In this document: positions 15,001 to 19,014 of the stretch, piece after piece
How the letters are laid out: each line of letters starts with the position of its first letter
Position numbering within the stretch: position 1 is the stretch's first letter
Source: a virus
Strand: one strand, 5' to 3'
IMG/VR virus record: IMGVR_UViG_3300004369_000062
Coordinates: 1 to 34,368 of that record
DNA: 34,368 bases
Position numbers and translations under genes: made by a program
Notes under the pieces: generated by a model
The model's database searches: none
Told to the model about the DNA's origin: nothing
What the model saw: the letters and a program-made list of their open reading frames with translations, nothing else

Positions 15001-17754
15001 CATCAATGGTCTAAAGATTTTAGTGTAGATGCTTACACAACTTTTGATGATATTGCAGCACGCTTTGATTCTGATATTATTACTTTCGATGCTGGTACTA
15101 ATGCAACTGACGAGAATCGCACATACACCTTCTCCGCTTTCTTAAAAGCGGGCGAATCTAGTCTTATGAGATTGGAAGTTATTCTTGACCCAGCTGTAGG
15201 CGGTAAGATTGCATTTGTTGATGTCGATTTGAATTCGGGAACAGTAGGAACCATATTCACTGTAGGGAACGTTACTTCTCCTGCTGCTGGTGTCATTCCA
15301 TATGGTAATGGTTGGTATAGAGTTTATGTTAGTGTAACGTTTGGATTTGGTATTTCAGTTGTTCAAACTCGTTTTTGGGTTAGAAGTTCTACAGGAGCAT
15401 TTACATATACTGGTAATGGCATCGATGGTTTGTATGCTTGGGGCACTAAACTAAATGTTGGTCTTCTTGACCCATATGTAGCGGTTTCTGGAAGAATATT
15501 CTATTCCGATACAGATTATAATATCAAGAATTTCATTATGGATGCACTTGAAGATTATATGGGTAAATCTCTCAATAATACTTTGACTTCTCCATCCACT
15601 AATGCTGGTTTCTATAAATTCTATGATTCTACTATTGCCTCCTCTTATACAAAGGCAACAATTGATTCTTTCATTAGATATCAGTTGAATATCATTAGAA
15701 ATCAGTTGGATAATAGCAATTATTATATTGATATTAATACCAATAATGCAATTGTCGTTCCATCCAAGACTTATGGCACTCGTGATATTCCAGTAGGAAT
15801 TGGCGGTGGTATATCTAATTCGGAGTACTTCTACGGACTTCAAAGTAATGTATATGGTGAAGTTGAAAGACTTTCACTTAATGAAGGTAAGATTGTTAAG
15901 GTCTACCAGAGATTCCGTATCGATGGTGACATCACTGATGGTCCCTTCACAATGAATGAAACCGTCTTTAAACAAGGTGCTCCTAGTGTAACTGGTGTTG
16001 TTTATGGATTCTATGAAGATGAAAACTACAAATATTTGGATGTCGAAATAACTGCAGGACCATGGGCAATTACCAACACTATTATTGGCGATGAAAATTC
16101 AACTTCAGCACAAATTAGTGCTATTGAGAATCGTATTCATATAATTGATTTGTTGGGTAATTTCTCTGAGGATACTCCCTTCAGAGGTTACACCTCTACA
16201 GAAACCGCTACACCAACTGATTTCTTAAAAGTTCAAGCAGCGGTAACAAGTAATGTAGGCGGAACACTTACTGTTGATACAGAGACACTCGAAGGTCAAT
16301 TCGAAACAACTAGTGTTGTATATCCAGAAACGTCTAGAGAATATCTCGAAGTTTCCAAGTTCGCTGGTCTGGATGTTAAGATTGGAGACAGAATTGCTTC
16401 CAATGGATATATTAGACTTGGTGTTGCTTTTATTGGTGGATTAACTGATTTTACAGTAGGGAATCGTCTTTATAATGTTTCTGGAGGTGTTCAGGATAAT
16501 AATACATATGGCATTATTACTTTTGTTGATATTGATAATAACTTTATCTACATTCAGGAATATCAGGGAACTTTCCAAAATGGTGACACAGTTGGAGACT
16601 ATGGATTGGGTGAAACCTTCCCCATTGGATACGCTTCGATTTCTACCAAAGTTGCAGTAGCAGGTGCTGCAGCAGCAAGAGTTCAAGATATTCGTGCTGC
16701 TGGTTTGAATACGAGACTTTACATTTCTGATATTGATGGAGCATTTGACATTAAGGATTCTATTATTGGTCCAGATAATTATGAAGCGGTTATTGTTTCT
16801 AAGGATGAACTGAAAGCTCGTGTTCAACGCGCATTTAGAGGATTTGATGGCACTCAAACAACATTTGACCTTACCATTGATAATGGCACTGCATATTTAC
16901 CTGACCCTGCAGGTCATCTTTTGGTATTTGTTAATGGTATTCTCCAACCTCCTGGTGCAACAAATGCATTCACCGCATTCTCGAATCAAATTCAATTTAC
17001 AGAGGCACCAGATCTCGGCGCATCATTTACTGGATTCTATGTTGGTAAACTGAGACAACTTGATGATATCTCCTTTGAGTTTGACTCTTTACGTCAGTCC
17101 TTCAACCTTAAGCGTAATGATGTTTTCTACTCGCTCACGCTTACGGATGGTGTTCAGTCCAGTACAATTAGACCAGAAAATAATATCATTGTTTCTCTCA
17201 ATGGTGTTATTCAAGAACCTGGTGTTGCGTTTGAGATTGTTGGTTCTAGAATTATTTTCTCTGAAATTCCTCGCGTAGGTTCCACATTTGTTGCCTTCTC
17301 TTATGTTGGTTCTGAAGCAGACGTTGATGCTGCTGAAGTTATCCCACCAATTGAACCAGGTGATTTTATTGCAATTCAAGGTGAAACTGAAGACCGAGAA
17401 GTTGCAGTTATTGAATCTTCTAACTCTCTAATTACTTTTGATTATCTTGGCTCTGTCTTCGGACAGAAGGCTGCAGGAACAGCAGTTCTTACCAGTGGAT
17501 TTATTGATGATGTACAAGTTACATCTGGCGGTTCTGGGTATCTTTCTAGACCAACAGTTAGAATTGACTCCATTTCTGGTTTTGACGGAAACATCAAAGC
17601 TTTAATTGGTGTTGCTGGCATTGAAATCTCTAATTCTGGTACTGGATATCAAAATCCAAATATTGAAGTTGAGACTAGTGTTCCTGATGATTGGACTGCT
17701 CCTAATCTTGCTGATTATGGTGAAGAGTTGATTGACCCCGAAATAGTTTCCTAA
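1..17754 (+). CDS. Giant virion structural protein, 5'-truncated by window edge
   Basis: The frame is open from base 1 to a TAA at 17752-17754, giving 5917 visible residues; the true start is upstream. A TTG at 673 could be mistaken for the start, but in-frame coding with the same repeat type runs before it. Visible order (residues counted from base 1): beta module 1-57; GGxGY repeats 58-370; a DFYxxKGT/LYGE/YPKD motif block about 449-485; a YHYH-type domain 799-1300 split by GGxGY repeats 881-1110; an EF-hand-like loop 1360-1371; a propeller-like region 1581-1960; LamG domains at 1961-2180, 3787-3997 and 4713-4900; GGxGY repeats 2754-2997; a YYQDFSY/VHPASFKVFGE block about 3208-3245; helical repeats 4034-4640; a jelly-roll domain 4953-5155; tandem LNGVxQxP modules 5615-5774; and terminal GGxGY repeats. 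No signal peptide or membrane segment was seen. It lies just before the gp8 cluster, in the slot held by T4 gene 7, so I infer a baseplate or fibre component that displays glycan-binding domains. Structural role is likely; the exact location in the virion is unknown. Confidence 0.88.
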   Translation, partial: EPIVDEFVIAVYDNTLLIPKVDFYIDKDLFIFKTAPTNGRFLSIYSVEAPVPSFGSSASAFARVNENGEIDNIVVSEFGTQYRYEYPPKVTIQSLSGKGASATTLVNGIESVTLLNGGQGYSDTNPPAVVIESPVEPGSIPAQINATVSNGSITSLTIVSSGSGYTFTPRISFRQPGGAKLNPPTIVGGSISGDVTVSQTGFGYTTTPEIYIDEPTGENPIKASLRAVLTNGEVTSVEVLNAGQGYLTTPRIAVIDPVGASVLETTVDSNGRLVGIELLNGGSGYTDVPSVYVVDNRPNGGTGATAVASIFNGRITDINITNFGNGYSVTEPPTIVIQSPPQGKASATVGLNKVTGFTVNKAGSGYTKAKFEGCARAASGIVNYLEDGNAVFSNNTTATASSVGTEVKCLDALFVKRLLDKYTEQFLPDVPSLDYKSIDVRTAIKTIKDFYSAKGTSFSISYLFKLLYGEQVSVSYPKDQIIKPSAATWSVDTILRATLVSGDPANIRDALIVQEADIADVNVGNASALVENFISIKTSDVEIYEIVISEETIQGQFTVPYKTKLAEPLATDTSIITVDSTIGWPERNGEFVIGGGELVQYKEKSLNQFIECTRSVNGVVEDWDSATEVTSNFRVYLNKGTPQEVVMNVVGIVDAQQTTLTDTGSYYLPGDKLTVSKLGGTSERSELTTWLYNVKKLISVTDVQFGGIDDRFASVTCQNPHGLLVGDQVTVYGANPIIYNGSFLVTSRDSETVFQYQLPQPATVVPQGNILVSVDLNKGKSTNSAILNAIGPYTTNVQNSFFNDDYVYVASTGIPNYEVGPFPGSALLPGNQRKLNRFPLTPVTISTKNLINPGPIGTWVNGVSIWSYKSTESRTFGAVTSIDITNAGSDYDAASPPNITISNGGGTGATASVVVDGSVSEIAVTNGGSGYTSSPLVSIVGGGGAGASATAIITKGVVSRILINNGGIGYTSQPSITIVGGGGQGATGTASVRGPVKSISVTNGGSSYTSKPDITLSSGTGAVAQAIVNDGRIISIAIISAGQGYTTAPEVTIQGEGFGAVARAVIDTDGENAGRVTSIQIINRGIGYSSGTTVINLNSIGSGATFSANVFQWTYNLQKTSFLDSSKGGVFAGYNNQYGGEYAHLSNPQRLRYILGDNLFQNTSNQILEQEDQLEHSPIIGWAFDGNPIYGPYGYDDPTNQSSQIARLNSSYRLKTNIVFNDITNPYPSRVAGPLLTEESAGTFIEDYEYIFGLGDLDQYNGRFCKTPDFPNGRYCYFVTIDSTEAGNAVFPYVLGPSFNSVVDSWNLNSDAVQQNIPTGVVRYRDPYENVDIDVERTPNASTNSLTTEDGDVLLFEVEDENRDGIISQDETDDPDEIFEESPLQLFDYFPKVRFDSKVDIEVETTTKFENASVTGFTVENAGQNYQVNDNLIFDNAGTSGTGVSARVSRIKGEEISSLTFENISGDNFGVLTTTNPHNLEVSDTIFLDYSPVMDNTNKQFTVRQYKGIEEIVINQVGSGYNEDIPPTIIIDGDGQSAELQAVVSSVGSIDTVNIINSGYGYTSNPRVILSHPQIFKKADYYVSLIENNDYVKVNDVAVNSNKEVFVCGKTKDVSGNTVAFVSKLSATGVKEWEKTLESTSGLNYTEAQKLYVDGSNVWVVGILNSNSLILNAYNPDIFLAKYTQSSDGLSATLAFQNAYSGISGATRADYVTSIKKYSDTRFVIGGYTNTNSSNPHDAFIATIDTTGNFAIKRKLASAAKSEKLTEFVISGDNIYFCLETASSDVSNDVSVAFGKATLGVSAITVDWIYNVSNTLYSFLDTSITKDEFNEYYITATLRLKSDNTTKDSFWVGKFDSTGDTIWNKRYLVSGGSVTVAEKSAIDIFGDLNVAFTKVATSNLKKTVESVKIGYDGIIKNHTSNDFNLNNIEGITVHSLDSDVSGDVHLFGQTSWNRNEFIFEFAETDDATDTTGHYTPTLIGNDATESLALVGDGVAKLLGEDIGNPGIWENAAIKFAASDLGTKLGEDWTVEFMLYKDAATSQTQSQTQQTLFAIGDATDATGGLWLYYDMGNGQLELVVTNNTTSINATGSGLTSAQTNMFADNSWQFVGLKKENNTFTAYVNGIQIFTGTILNTSLGNKDLHFGNIPGKNATPASFAAAYQGQYYLDNLRLRNRAVTPTVPTDITSLPPVATYALAFNWVDDAWFTTNLNQYDYIDYAGFGIKVDKNADSARLGDKGEQSNTGIGLERSAVSIVTGSTLTITSVGYALGDSGFQSLDFDDAITTMSQGTEALEYSNDVWSSRTATVPSPGSKKLSVTAVVKDRYFFKVTDTVKIDNVQELTINQSFTFTLGSKLVLNNSGTFVNSGYITKIDNANKKIYLAVNNNSWSNDLNIGELSTEQFSEQNTYGIVGPIPNDINEITAYNFGQIDNTTPGTFDIDLANFDAPEGGSNNLDQFAKFKPYTETEYSIRIDEVSTSSFIVGSVITLSGNDISFNSDYTTAQITNLTGVLKISVVSNLTKVLQVTAVSNSDEVYVITDTSHYLSEGEVIFVDGNPSEQVGQIVYDEYDGSFSVDKVISPLEFTYKLPQNAVTSPATSSGDVSIFVKSPVLKMYYGHQYLFDLSHSSMVGGNLSFAKDNLYKLEYSFNSIERIGTPGLTGEGQPTPTVKFKVDEDIVTNISYYFDPSRTGNDSPVIPGSYLDVTFSPYRGTFTISSISGATITRGADTFKFPLLNEPEGNAVVSNASYSTSSVKAVGSISDIRIVNPGGFYQKLPIVTGIQSTRNIERVQINDPGTEYAVGVYNGVPIQGDGEGGFVQITVADGTDDEGTLIPGQIQKVLVTSPGRGYTTASIDIPSISGILGAGLTGSGADLEVVIPPFGTGASIFTVGANVGKIKKLKNNNFGYDYPHDYTLRPEITFPINCQLTSTSILDSITVTDPGSGYTQAPAVVIEGGGGSGAIAEATIRNGRLDQIIVKDPGAGYSSTPTVTLKSSFNYVINVDLGLLQFAFPHGIPNGSEVTLNVVDTGDGADFPLAAGALGRLNSSTTYFAITGSANSLEDDQMKLAITATNAELGDAISFVNAGVGRQQVLTESFGGAATANVTTSTFLEGELVYQGDSLATSTATGYVSTNSGWQVGPRILKIVNYIGDFIEGQTVTGVVSKSSGLISDLKIAKGVLDIGSITKTTGQFIDDVGKPSEIIQKIQDSYYYQDFSYAVKSAVSISEWKDILIKNVHPASFKVFGELNLSEYSNIPNKTTDFQLTKSVELAQEAIVPNIQNFALVEPIYSEFNNTEVLFRQKRLTSSENILTSVVQRVDDISNLFDGERIAFPLTVDGNNIVANANQLMIVLNGVVQTPNTSFEIQNDSIVFSEPPAPPASVKYVNTTIEQINTVELQFINTSGIFPNIGNTVVGTASAARLTVTRVSGNSIFGFVTQGTFQNTELCTVGATGFAANLSAQIAVSNSGLFIFGETVTDLSGDTAVVESINLETGQELPLAKLRYTIGPSTTTVEVIDYSAATDSPVSDGTFVLGETYQFGSEIFLINTITNGVESTTLNVTRAQSGTTAVSQQEDAPIYGTQIAINNELTLSKTTGTYQSTPGLFDIQLNDIIIGAQSGVVARITSTSTYQDPVTQEFIGQVNISEGSSFFGLLFNRITSATYPNVVLDDISKSQVTIVDFEDNTTPFNTNFPANELINNYVIPYDNASGDFQENEFIRNYLIEYGNSSGDYVAGEGAVIRKITFKDQQGTGFFSSGQIIKTRDTKAEVIGYNQARKTIYLGKIGRILNSGQDYHTATFNNSAQLDTAQKKFGSSSLLLDDATTDYLFIPTSTEFGFGTGAFTVECWIRPDDVSAGDRHIFDMRDGGGDANAGRLYVATNQVRFNIGGSDVVTSGATTLSADTWHHIAITRSGTDLKLFVDGSEVGSTTNSTDLGSTKRLFIGSNFSAANRFSGHIDEFRVSNTGRYSAAFTPLNGIFQGDSNTKLLLHLDGEDAQTYTEDWSGGESLTNGEEFHNDAILATSRLAGAPAGFTGNSHRVYNAAESIRLNKDFIAQETVYLLLQQYPSLVIPGGNVNCEDDIRDVLDQIIEDLKNGSNSHMWDAAAIYVDRTQNPVTLNHIETEVTETIWAFNKVDEMLQYIINNVAWTVQGDHGLTQTLNTDATNIYETGSANLNNCADVYTTINNLIDILTDTLSEADTPSATPDGDHLGTITKVEPAFEFFGGTVDAFYEVAFNVDYHNGTNDTIYTNQIDTDSRNRFYDAANLIRKNRAVIIDKASADLLNRYPDLALDMPRNEGGTGDGTLRCKTDLGLILDEIATDIQNGGNINTVGAAKFYLGANDILLHIRLQVWQSVFAHNRLGFYMKQAITGDLDYTNTTNIIVGDWGITNDPGGCADVQSAIDTLIDTLNDVIAPTDNDYAIAADRLYFNRDYIRDEIFGLVEDELTYTLNNVNFVVFTYNSELDIESLIIAIISDLQTGGNNSSIAEMEKYLTAALNLTTIDNVLPAAIFALEKLKELGEYAINNVLYNRASTGPVGSYSALHATQDAYRDGESPVTIANPYARFGVLVDSLKGIISPGGDEARHAAKQIQYNENYYKDELETIVNTQFGSGSWVYDDFVGTIVDDLVHDLIITDTTDTSTAYTIAIETVTDSFIVGETVTSSGGGTADVLEYDEDSAKLYIGDFTGTAWVAGDTLTGGESGATATISGGGTGSVFFDGSNDYLRIPSVNASFAFGTGPITFECWFRPTTTGGGHISGSTSDNFNIFYGTGNIGLWGGSGTFMNFGANIQINTWYHVAIVRTGTGFNQTSFYLNGNRIGFGTWQTNYGSIELLLGRPNLGGGNELDGYLSNVRLLKGVALYSGSGFQVPTTPLSAISGTSLLTCQGASITDASSYNHTINPQGNVVGGTTPSPFSTSGGISASYDWYNNPGNVKILNTARNIISPIEGLTSTTNLFPSPEDLSSTGWSGGGIQVVTDNLDSPDNTLTADKLVATSGFYGFHQWSKDFSVDAYTTFDDIAARFDSDIITFDAGTNATDENRTYTFSAFLKAGESSLMRLEVILDPAVGGKIAFVDVDLNSGTVGTIFTVGNVTSPAAGVIPYGNGWYRVYVSVTFGFGISVVQTRFWVRSSTGAFTYTGNGIDGLYAWGTKLNVGLLDPYVAVSGRIFYSDTDYNIKNFIMDALEDYMGKSLNNTLTSPSTNAGFYKFYDSTIASSYTKATIDSFIRYQLNIIRNQLDNSNYYIDINTNNAIVVPSKTYGTRDIPVGIGGGISNSEYFYGLQSNVYGEVERLSLNEGKIVKVYQRFRIDGDITDGPFTMNETVFKQGAPSVTGVVYGFYEDENYKYLDVEITAGPWAITNTIIGDENSTSAQISAIENRIHIIDLLGNFSEDTPFRGYTSTETATPTDFLKVQAAVTSNVGGTLTVDTETLEGQFETTSVVYPETSREYLEVSKFAGLDVKIGDRIASNGYIRLGVAFIGGLTDFTVGNRLYNVSGGVQDNNTYGIITFVDIDNNFIYIQEYQGTFQNGDTVGDYGLGETFPIGYASISTKVAVAGAAAARVQDIRAAGLNTRLYISDIDGAFDIKDSIIGPDNYEAVIVSKDELKARVQRAFRGFDGTQTTFDLTIDNGTAYLPDPAGHLLVFVNGILQPPGATNAFTAFSNQIQFTEAPDLGASFTGFYVGKLRQLDDISFEFDSLRQSFNLKRNDVFYSLTLTDGVQSSTIRPENNIIVSLNGVIQEPGVAFEIVGSRIIFSEIPRVGSTFVAFSYVGSEADVDAAEVIPPIEPGDFIAIQGETEDREVAVIESSNSLITFDYLGSVFGQKAAGTAVLTSGFIDDVQVTSGGSGYLSRPTVRIDSISGFDGNIKALIGVAGIEISNSGTGYQNPNIEVETSVPDDWTAPNLADYGEELIDPEIVS
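172..1110 (+). repeat. GGxGY beta-repeat array 1 (in giant protein)
   Basis: Encoded units of about 40-50 residues follow the pattern xxVxVxNGGxGYxxxPxVxI, then a Gly/Ala-rich turn and xAxVxxGxV. Examples are LLNGGQGYSDTNPP (from about base 340), SSGSGYTFTP, NAGQGYLTTP and LNGGSGYTDVPSV. This repeat type is common in phage fibre and baseplate proteins and is expected to form stacked beta elements. At DNA level the units share short near-identical words such as aatggtggcagcggatata. Confidence 0.8.
2395..3900 (+). other. YHYH-type domain split by a repeat insertion
   Basis: The first part has GPIGTWVNGVSIW from residue 854 and the second part has FDGNPIYGPYGY (residues 1184-1195), SSYRLK, EDYEYIFG and a PDFPNGRYCYFVT strand. 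These are the landmarks I associate with the YHYH domain family (PF14240). Between the two halves lies a GGxGY repeat array (2641-3330). The place where YHYH is expected, just before a NPxxLRYxLGDN stretch, reads YAHL (residues 1142-1145). The call rests on remembered family landmarks. Confidence 0.6.
2641..3330 (+). repeat. GGxGY beta-repeat array 2 (in giant protein)
   Basis: This is the most regular array in the window. Successive units carry TNAGSDYDAASPP, TNGGSGYTSSPLV, NNGGIGYTSQPSI, TNGGSSYTSKPDI, ISAGQGYTTAPEV and INRGIGYSSG, separated by GGGGxGA turns and spaced about 115-130 bases apart. It sits inside the YHYH-type domain. Confidence 0.85.
4225..4725 (+). repeat. GGxGY beta-repeat array 3 (in giant protein)
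   Basis: Diverged units: ENAGQNYQVNDN, NQVGSGYNEDIPP and NSGYGYTSNPRV. A HGL-type beta module (TTTNPHNLEVSDTIFL) is interleaved between the first and second units. Confidence 0.65.
4740..5880 (+). other. Beta-propeller-like (SBBP-type) region in giant protein
   Basis: Residues about 1581-1960 contain repeated blade-like strands: DVAVNSNKEVFVCGKT followed by AFVSKLSATGVKEWEKT; KLYVDGSNVWVVGI followed by IFLAKYTQ; DTRFVIGGYT followed by DAFIATIDTTGN; and YYITATLR followed by FWVGKFDSTGDTIWNKR. The scheme [AxD..N.YVxGxT]-[DAFVxKxDxxGxxxWxK] matches SBBP beta-propeller repeats (PF06739-like). I count roughly six blades by eye. It is probably a binding platform; no catalytic residues were identified. 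Confidence 0.55.
5881..6540 (+). other. LamG/concanavalin A-like domain 1 in giant protein
   Basis: The order of strands AIKFAASDLG, WTVEFMLYKDA, LFAIGDAT, GGLWLYYDM, WQFVGLKKENNTFTAYVNG and YYLDNLRLRNRAV fits the LamG_3 jelly-roll pattern (VEFWLYxxD ... WxxVxLxxxxxTxxxYxNG ... GxxDNxRxxxR). This fold commonly binds glycans; the ligand here is unknown. Confidence 0.65.
7825..8145 (+). other. Possible degenerate cupredoxin-like domain in giant protein
   Basis: The stretch YYGHQYLFDLSHSSMVGGNL, then IERIGTPG, VKFKVDED and NISYYFDPSR resembles the phage cupredoxin-like scheme (RGxTYxFDxSxxSxxGHPLxFS ... GTPG ... LYYYCxxHxxM). The Cys-x2-His-x2-Met ligand loop is absent: after YYF comes DPSRTGN. 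The identification is tentative. Confidence 0.35.
8260..8990 (+). repeat. GGxGY beta-repeat array 4 (in giant protein)
   Basis: Units include VNPGGFYQKLP, NDPGTEYAVGVY, TSPGRGYTTASI, TDPGSGYTQAPAVVIEGGGG and KDPGAGYSSTPTVTL. These favour DPGxGY over the NGGxGY of array 2, so they form a separate subfamily of the same repeat. Confidence 0.75.
11360..11990 (+). other. LamG/concanavalin A-like domain 2 in giant protein
   Basis: This is a textbook LamG_3 layout: FGSSSLLLDDATTDYLFIP, FTVECWIRPDD, HIFDMRDG, GRLYVATNQVRFNI, WHHIAITRSGTDLKLFVDG, FIGSN, FSGHIDEFRVSNTGRY and a closing LLLHLDGED. It is the best conserved of the three LamG units and probably adheres to cell-surface glycan or protein. 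Confidence 0.85.
12100..13920 (+). repeat. Alpha-helical repeats of about 155-160 residues (in giant protein)
   Basis: Diverged units begin YNAAESIRLNKDFI (12115), YDAANLIRKNRAVI (12778), IAADRLYFNRDYI (13261) and HAAKQIQYNENYY (13753). Each is followed by E/D-I-hydrophobic helices; the first two carry a Cys-containing DDIRDVLDQIIEDLKNGSN or CKTDLGLILDEIATDIQNGGN segment and a later NNCADVYT or GGCADVQS segment. This contrasts with the all-beta character of the rest. I have seen similar repeats in marine phage structural proteins, but I know of no established function. The fourth unit is interrupted by the LamG 3 and jelly-roll insertion. Confidence 0.65.
14137..14700 (+). other. LamG/concanavalin A-like domain 3 in giant protein
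   Basis: The strands VFFDGSNDYLRIP, ITFECWFRPTT, NFNIFYGTGNIGLWG, WYHVAIVRTG, FYLNGNRIG, ELLLGRP and LDGYLSNVRLLKGVALY match the LamG_3 pattern (FDGxxDYLxxP ... FExWF ... WYHVAxVRxG ... NGxxxG ... GYxSNVRxxxGxAxY). The closing LLTCQGASITDASSYNHT is also typical of this family. Confidence 0.85.
14857..15465 (+). other. Carbohydrate-binding-like jelly-roll domain in giant protein
   Basis: The order NLFPSPEDLSSTGW, PDNTLTADKL, RTYTFSAFLKAGES, VDLNSGTVG, GNGWYRVYVSVTF and GLYAWGTKLNVG matches a jelly-roll module common in phage tail fibres (LFPxSExxxxxxW ... PDGTxTADKL ... YTFSxxLKAGE ... GNGWYRxxV ... WGAQLExG). It is inferred to be glycan-binding. Together with LamG 3 it interrupts the helical repeat series. 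Confidence 0.7.
16845..17320 (+). repeat. Tandem LNGVxQxP beta modules (in giant protein)
   Basis: Two adjacent copies: LLVFVNGILQPPG ... NQIQFTEAPDLGASFTGFY, and IIVSLNGVIQEPGVAFEIVG ... IIFSEIPRVGSTFVAFSY. A third copy lies at 9946-10170 (LMIVLNGVVQTPNTSFEIQN) and a fainter one at the window start (bases 1-171). The scheme resembles a short beta-sandwich repeat used in phage fibre proteins. Confidence 0.65.
17500..17670 (+). repeat. GGxGY beta-repeat array 5 (C-terminus of giant protein)
   Basis: Two units, VTSGGSGYLSRPTVRI and ISNSGTGYQNPNIEV, close the protein before an acidic tail of about 27 residues. Confidence 0.75.
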
Positions 17755-17762
17755 ACTAATCG

Positions 17763-17770
17763 AATAAATA
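17763..17770 (+). promoter_or_regulatory. Candidate T4-like late promoter AATAAATA
   Basis: The octamer differs from the T4 late consensus TATAAATA at its first base only. It lies in the 36-base gap after the giant gene, 20 bases before the next ATG. In T4 such sites are read by RNA polymerase carrying the gp55 sigma factor with gp33 and gp45; use here is inferred from position and sequence. Confidence 0.6.
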
Positions 17771-17790
17771 ACTAAAAATCGTAGCAACTA

Positions 17791-19011
17791 ATGGCTAAGC
17801 AAACACTAGGTCTTGGTGCCACCGCTAATGATAATACAGGTGATACTCTTCGTACTGGCGGCGACAAGATTAATGACAACTTCAATGAGGTTTATGGAGC
17901 CATTGGTAATGGTTCAACCTTACAAATCAGTGTGTCTAATCCCGCTGTAGGGCAAGTACTCCGTTACAATGGCAGTACATTTCTACCTTCGGACTATAGT
18001 TTATTAACATCTGCTTTAGATGTTAATGGCAATTCTATTATTTCCAGTTCTAATGGAAATATTGCAGTTGCTCCAAATGGAACTGGAGATATCACTCTTT
18101 CTGCTGGTAGTGTAACTTCGACATTTGATGGCGCTACTGGGAACATTGATTTTCCAACTAAAATTTCGTATAAGAACGAATATGCTTCTGTTGGAGTTGC
18201 TCCTTCTGCAGTATCTTATCCTGGATTTTTCTTTACTGTAGATGGTGATGATAGTCCATATGTCAACATGAATATTACGGCTGGTGGTGTTGGTGATACT
18301 AGAGTTGCTCTTTTAACTGAATATAATGGTATTGGAGATTTATCCAACGTAGATGTAACTACTACAGCACCAACAAATAATCAAGTATTAAAGTGGAATG
18401 GAACGAATTGGGTTCCTGGAGATGATGCTGCTGGAGCTGGAGAGCAAAATATTTTTGCTACGATTGTCGCAGATACTGGCAGCACTACTGCGAATAGTGC
18501 TTCGGATACCTTAACTATTACTGGTGGCACTAATATTTCAACCTCTATTACTGGCGATGCTGTTACAATTGATTTTGATGGAACTTTAACTACTACATTT
18601 GCCGCTTTAACGGATACTAATGTTTCTGGCATCACCCAAGGCGATTCTTTATATTGGAATGGTACTTCATGGGTAGTTACAAGAAGTCCAATTACATGGT
18701 GGGAATTGGGTGCTAACGGAAGTACGGATTACACATTTAATGGTCCTGGGTTTGCTTCTGCAACAAATGACCCAACATTATATGTGCATAGAGGGTTTAC
18801 ATATGCATTTGATAATAGTGTTTCTGGTGGTGCTCATCCATTCAGAATTCAATCTACTCAAGGATTAACAGGAACACCATATACTACAGGACAAACTGGT
18901 AGTGGAACTTCCGTCCTTTATTGGACCGTTCCTATGGATGCTCCTACTACACTGTACTATCAGTGTACTATTCACGCAGCAATGCAAGGTACTATTAACG
19001 TCGTAAGTTGA
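17791..19011 (+). CDS. Virion fibre-like protein with C-terminal cupredoxin domain
   Basis: 406 residues. The N-terminus (LGLGATANDNTGD, then KINDNFNEVYGAIG) is the NDxTGDxLRxGGxKINxNFxELY motif seen at the start of many phage tail-fibre and structural proteins. The middle has short fibre-like repeats, e.g. QVLRYNGSTFLPSD, QVLKWNGTNWVPGD and DSLYWNGTSWVVTR. Residues about 300-406 form a cupredoxin-like domain: YTFNGPGF, TLYVHRGFTYAFDN, GGAHPFRI with H349, then TLYYQCTIHAAMQGTINVV with C392, H395 and M398. That is a complete His/Cys/His/Met type-1 copper set, with ligand loop spacing C-x2-H-x2-M (plastocyanin has C-x2-H-x4-M). It starts 36 bases after the giant gene behind a late promoter and ends 3 bases before the next start codon, so it is co-expressed with the 1387-residue protein. 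Structural role is confident; copper binding is not shown. Confidence 0.85.
   Translation: MAKQTLGLGATANDNTGDTLRTGGDKINDNFNEVYGAIGNGSTLQISVSNPAVGQVLRYNGSTFLPSDYSLLTSALDVNGNSIISSSNGNIAVAPNGTGDITLSAGSVTSTFDGATGNIDFPTKISYKNEYASVGVAPSAVSYPGFFFTVDGDDSPYVNMNITAGGVGDTRVALLTEYNGIGDLSNVDVTTTAPTNNQVLKWNGTNWVPGDDAAGAGEQNIFATIVADTGSTTANSASDTLTITGGTNISTSITGDAVTIDFDGTLTTTFAALTDTNVSGITQGDSLYWNGTSWVVTRSPITWWELGANGSTDYTFNGPGFASATNDPTLYVHRGFTYAFDNSVSGGAHPFRIQSTQGLTGTPYTTGQTGSGTSVLYWTVPMDAPTTLYYQCTIHAAMQGTINVVS
18690..19008 (+). other. Cupredoxin-like domain with full copper-ligand set
   Basis: Residues about 301-406 of the 406-residue protein. Putative ligands are H349, C392, H395 and M398, carried on the HPFRI strand and the YYQCTIHAAM loop. 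Cupredoxin-like domains are a known accessory of marine phage structural proteins. Confidence 0.7.
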
Positions 19012-19014
19012 TAA

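Noticed and set aside
17755-17790. Terminator between the giant gene and the 406-residue gene
   Set aside because: No GC-rich inverted repeat or T-run is present; the gap holds only the AATAAATA motif.
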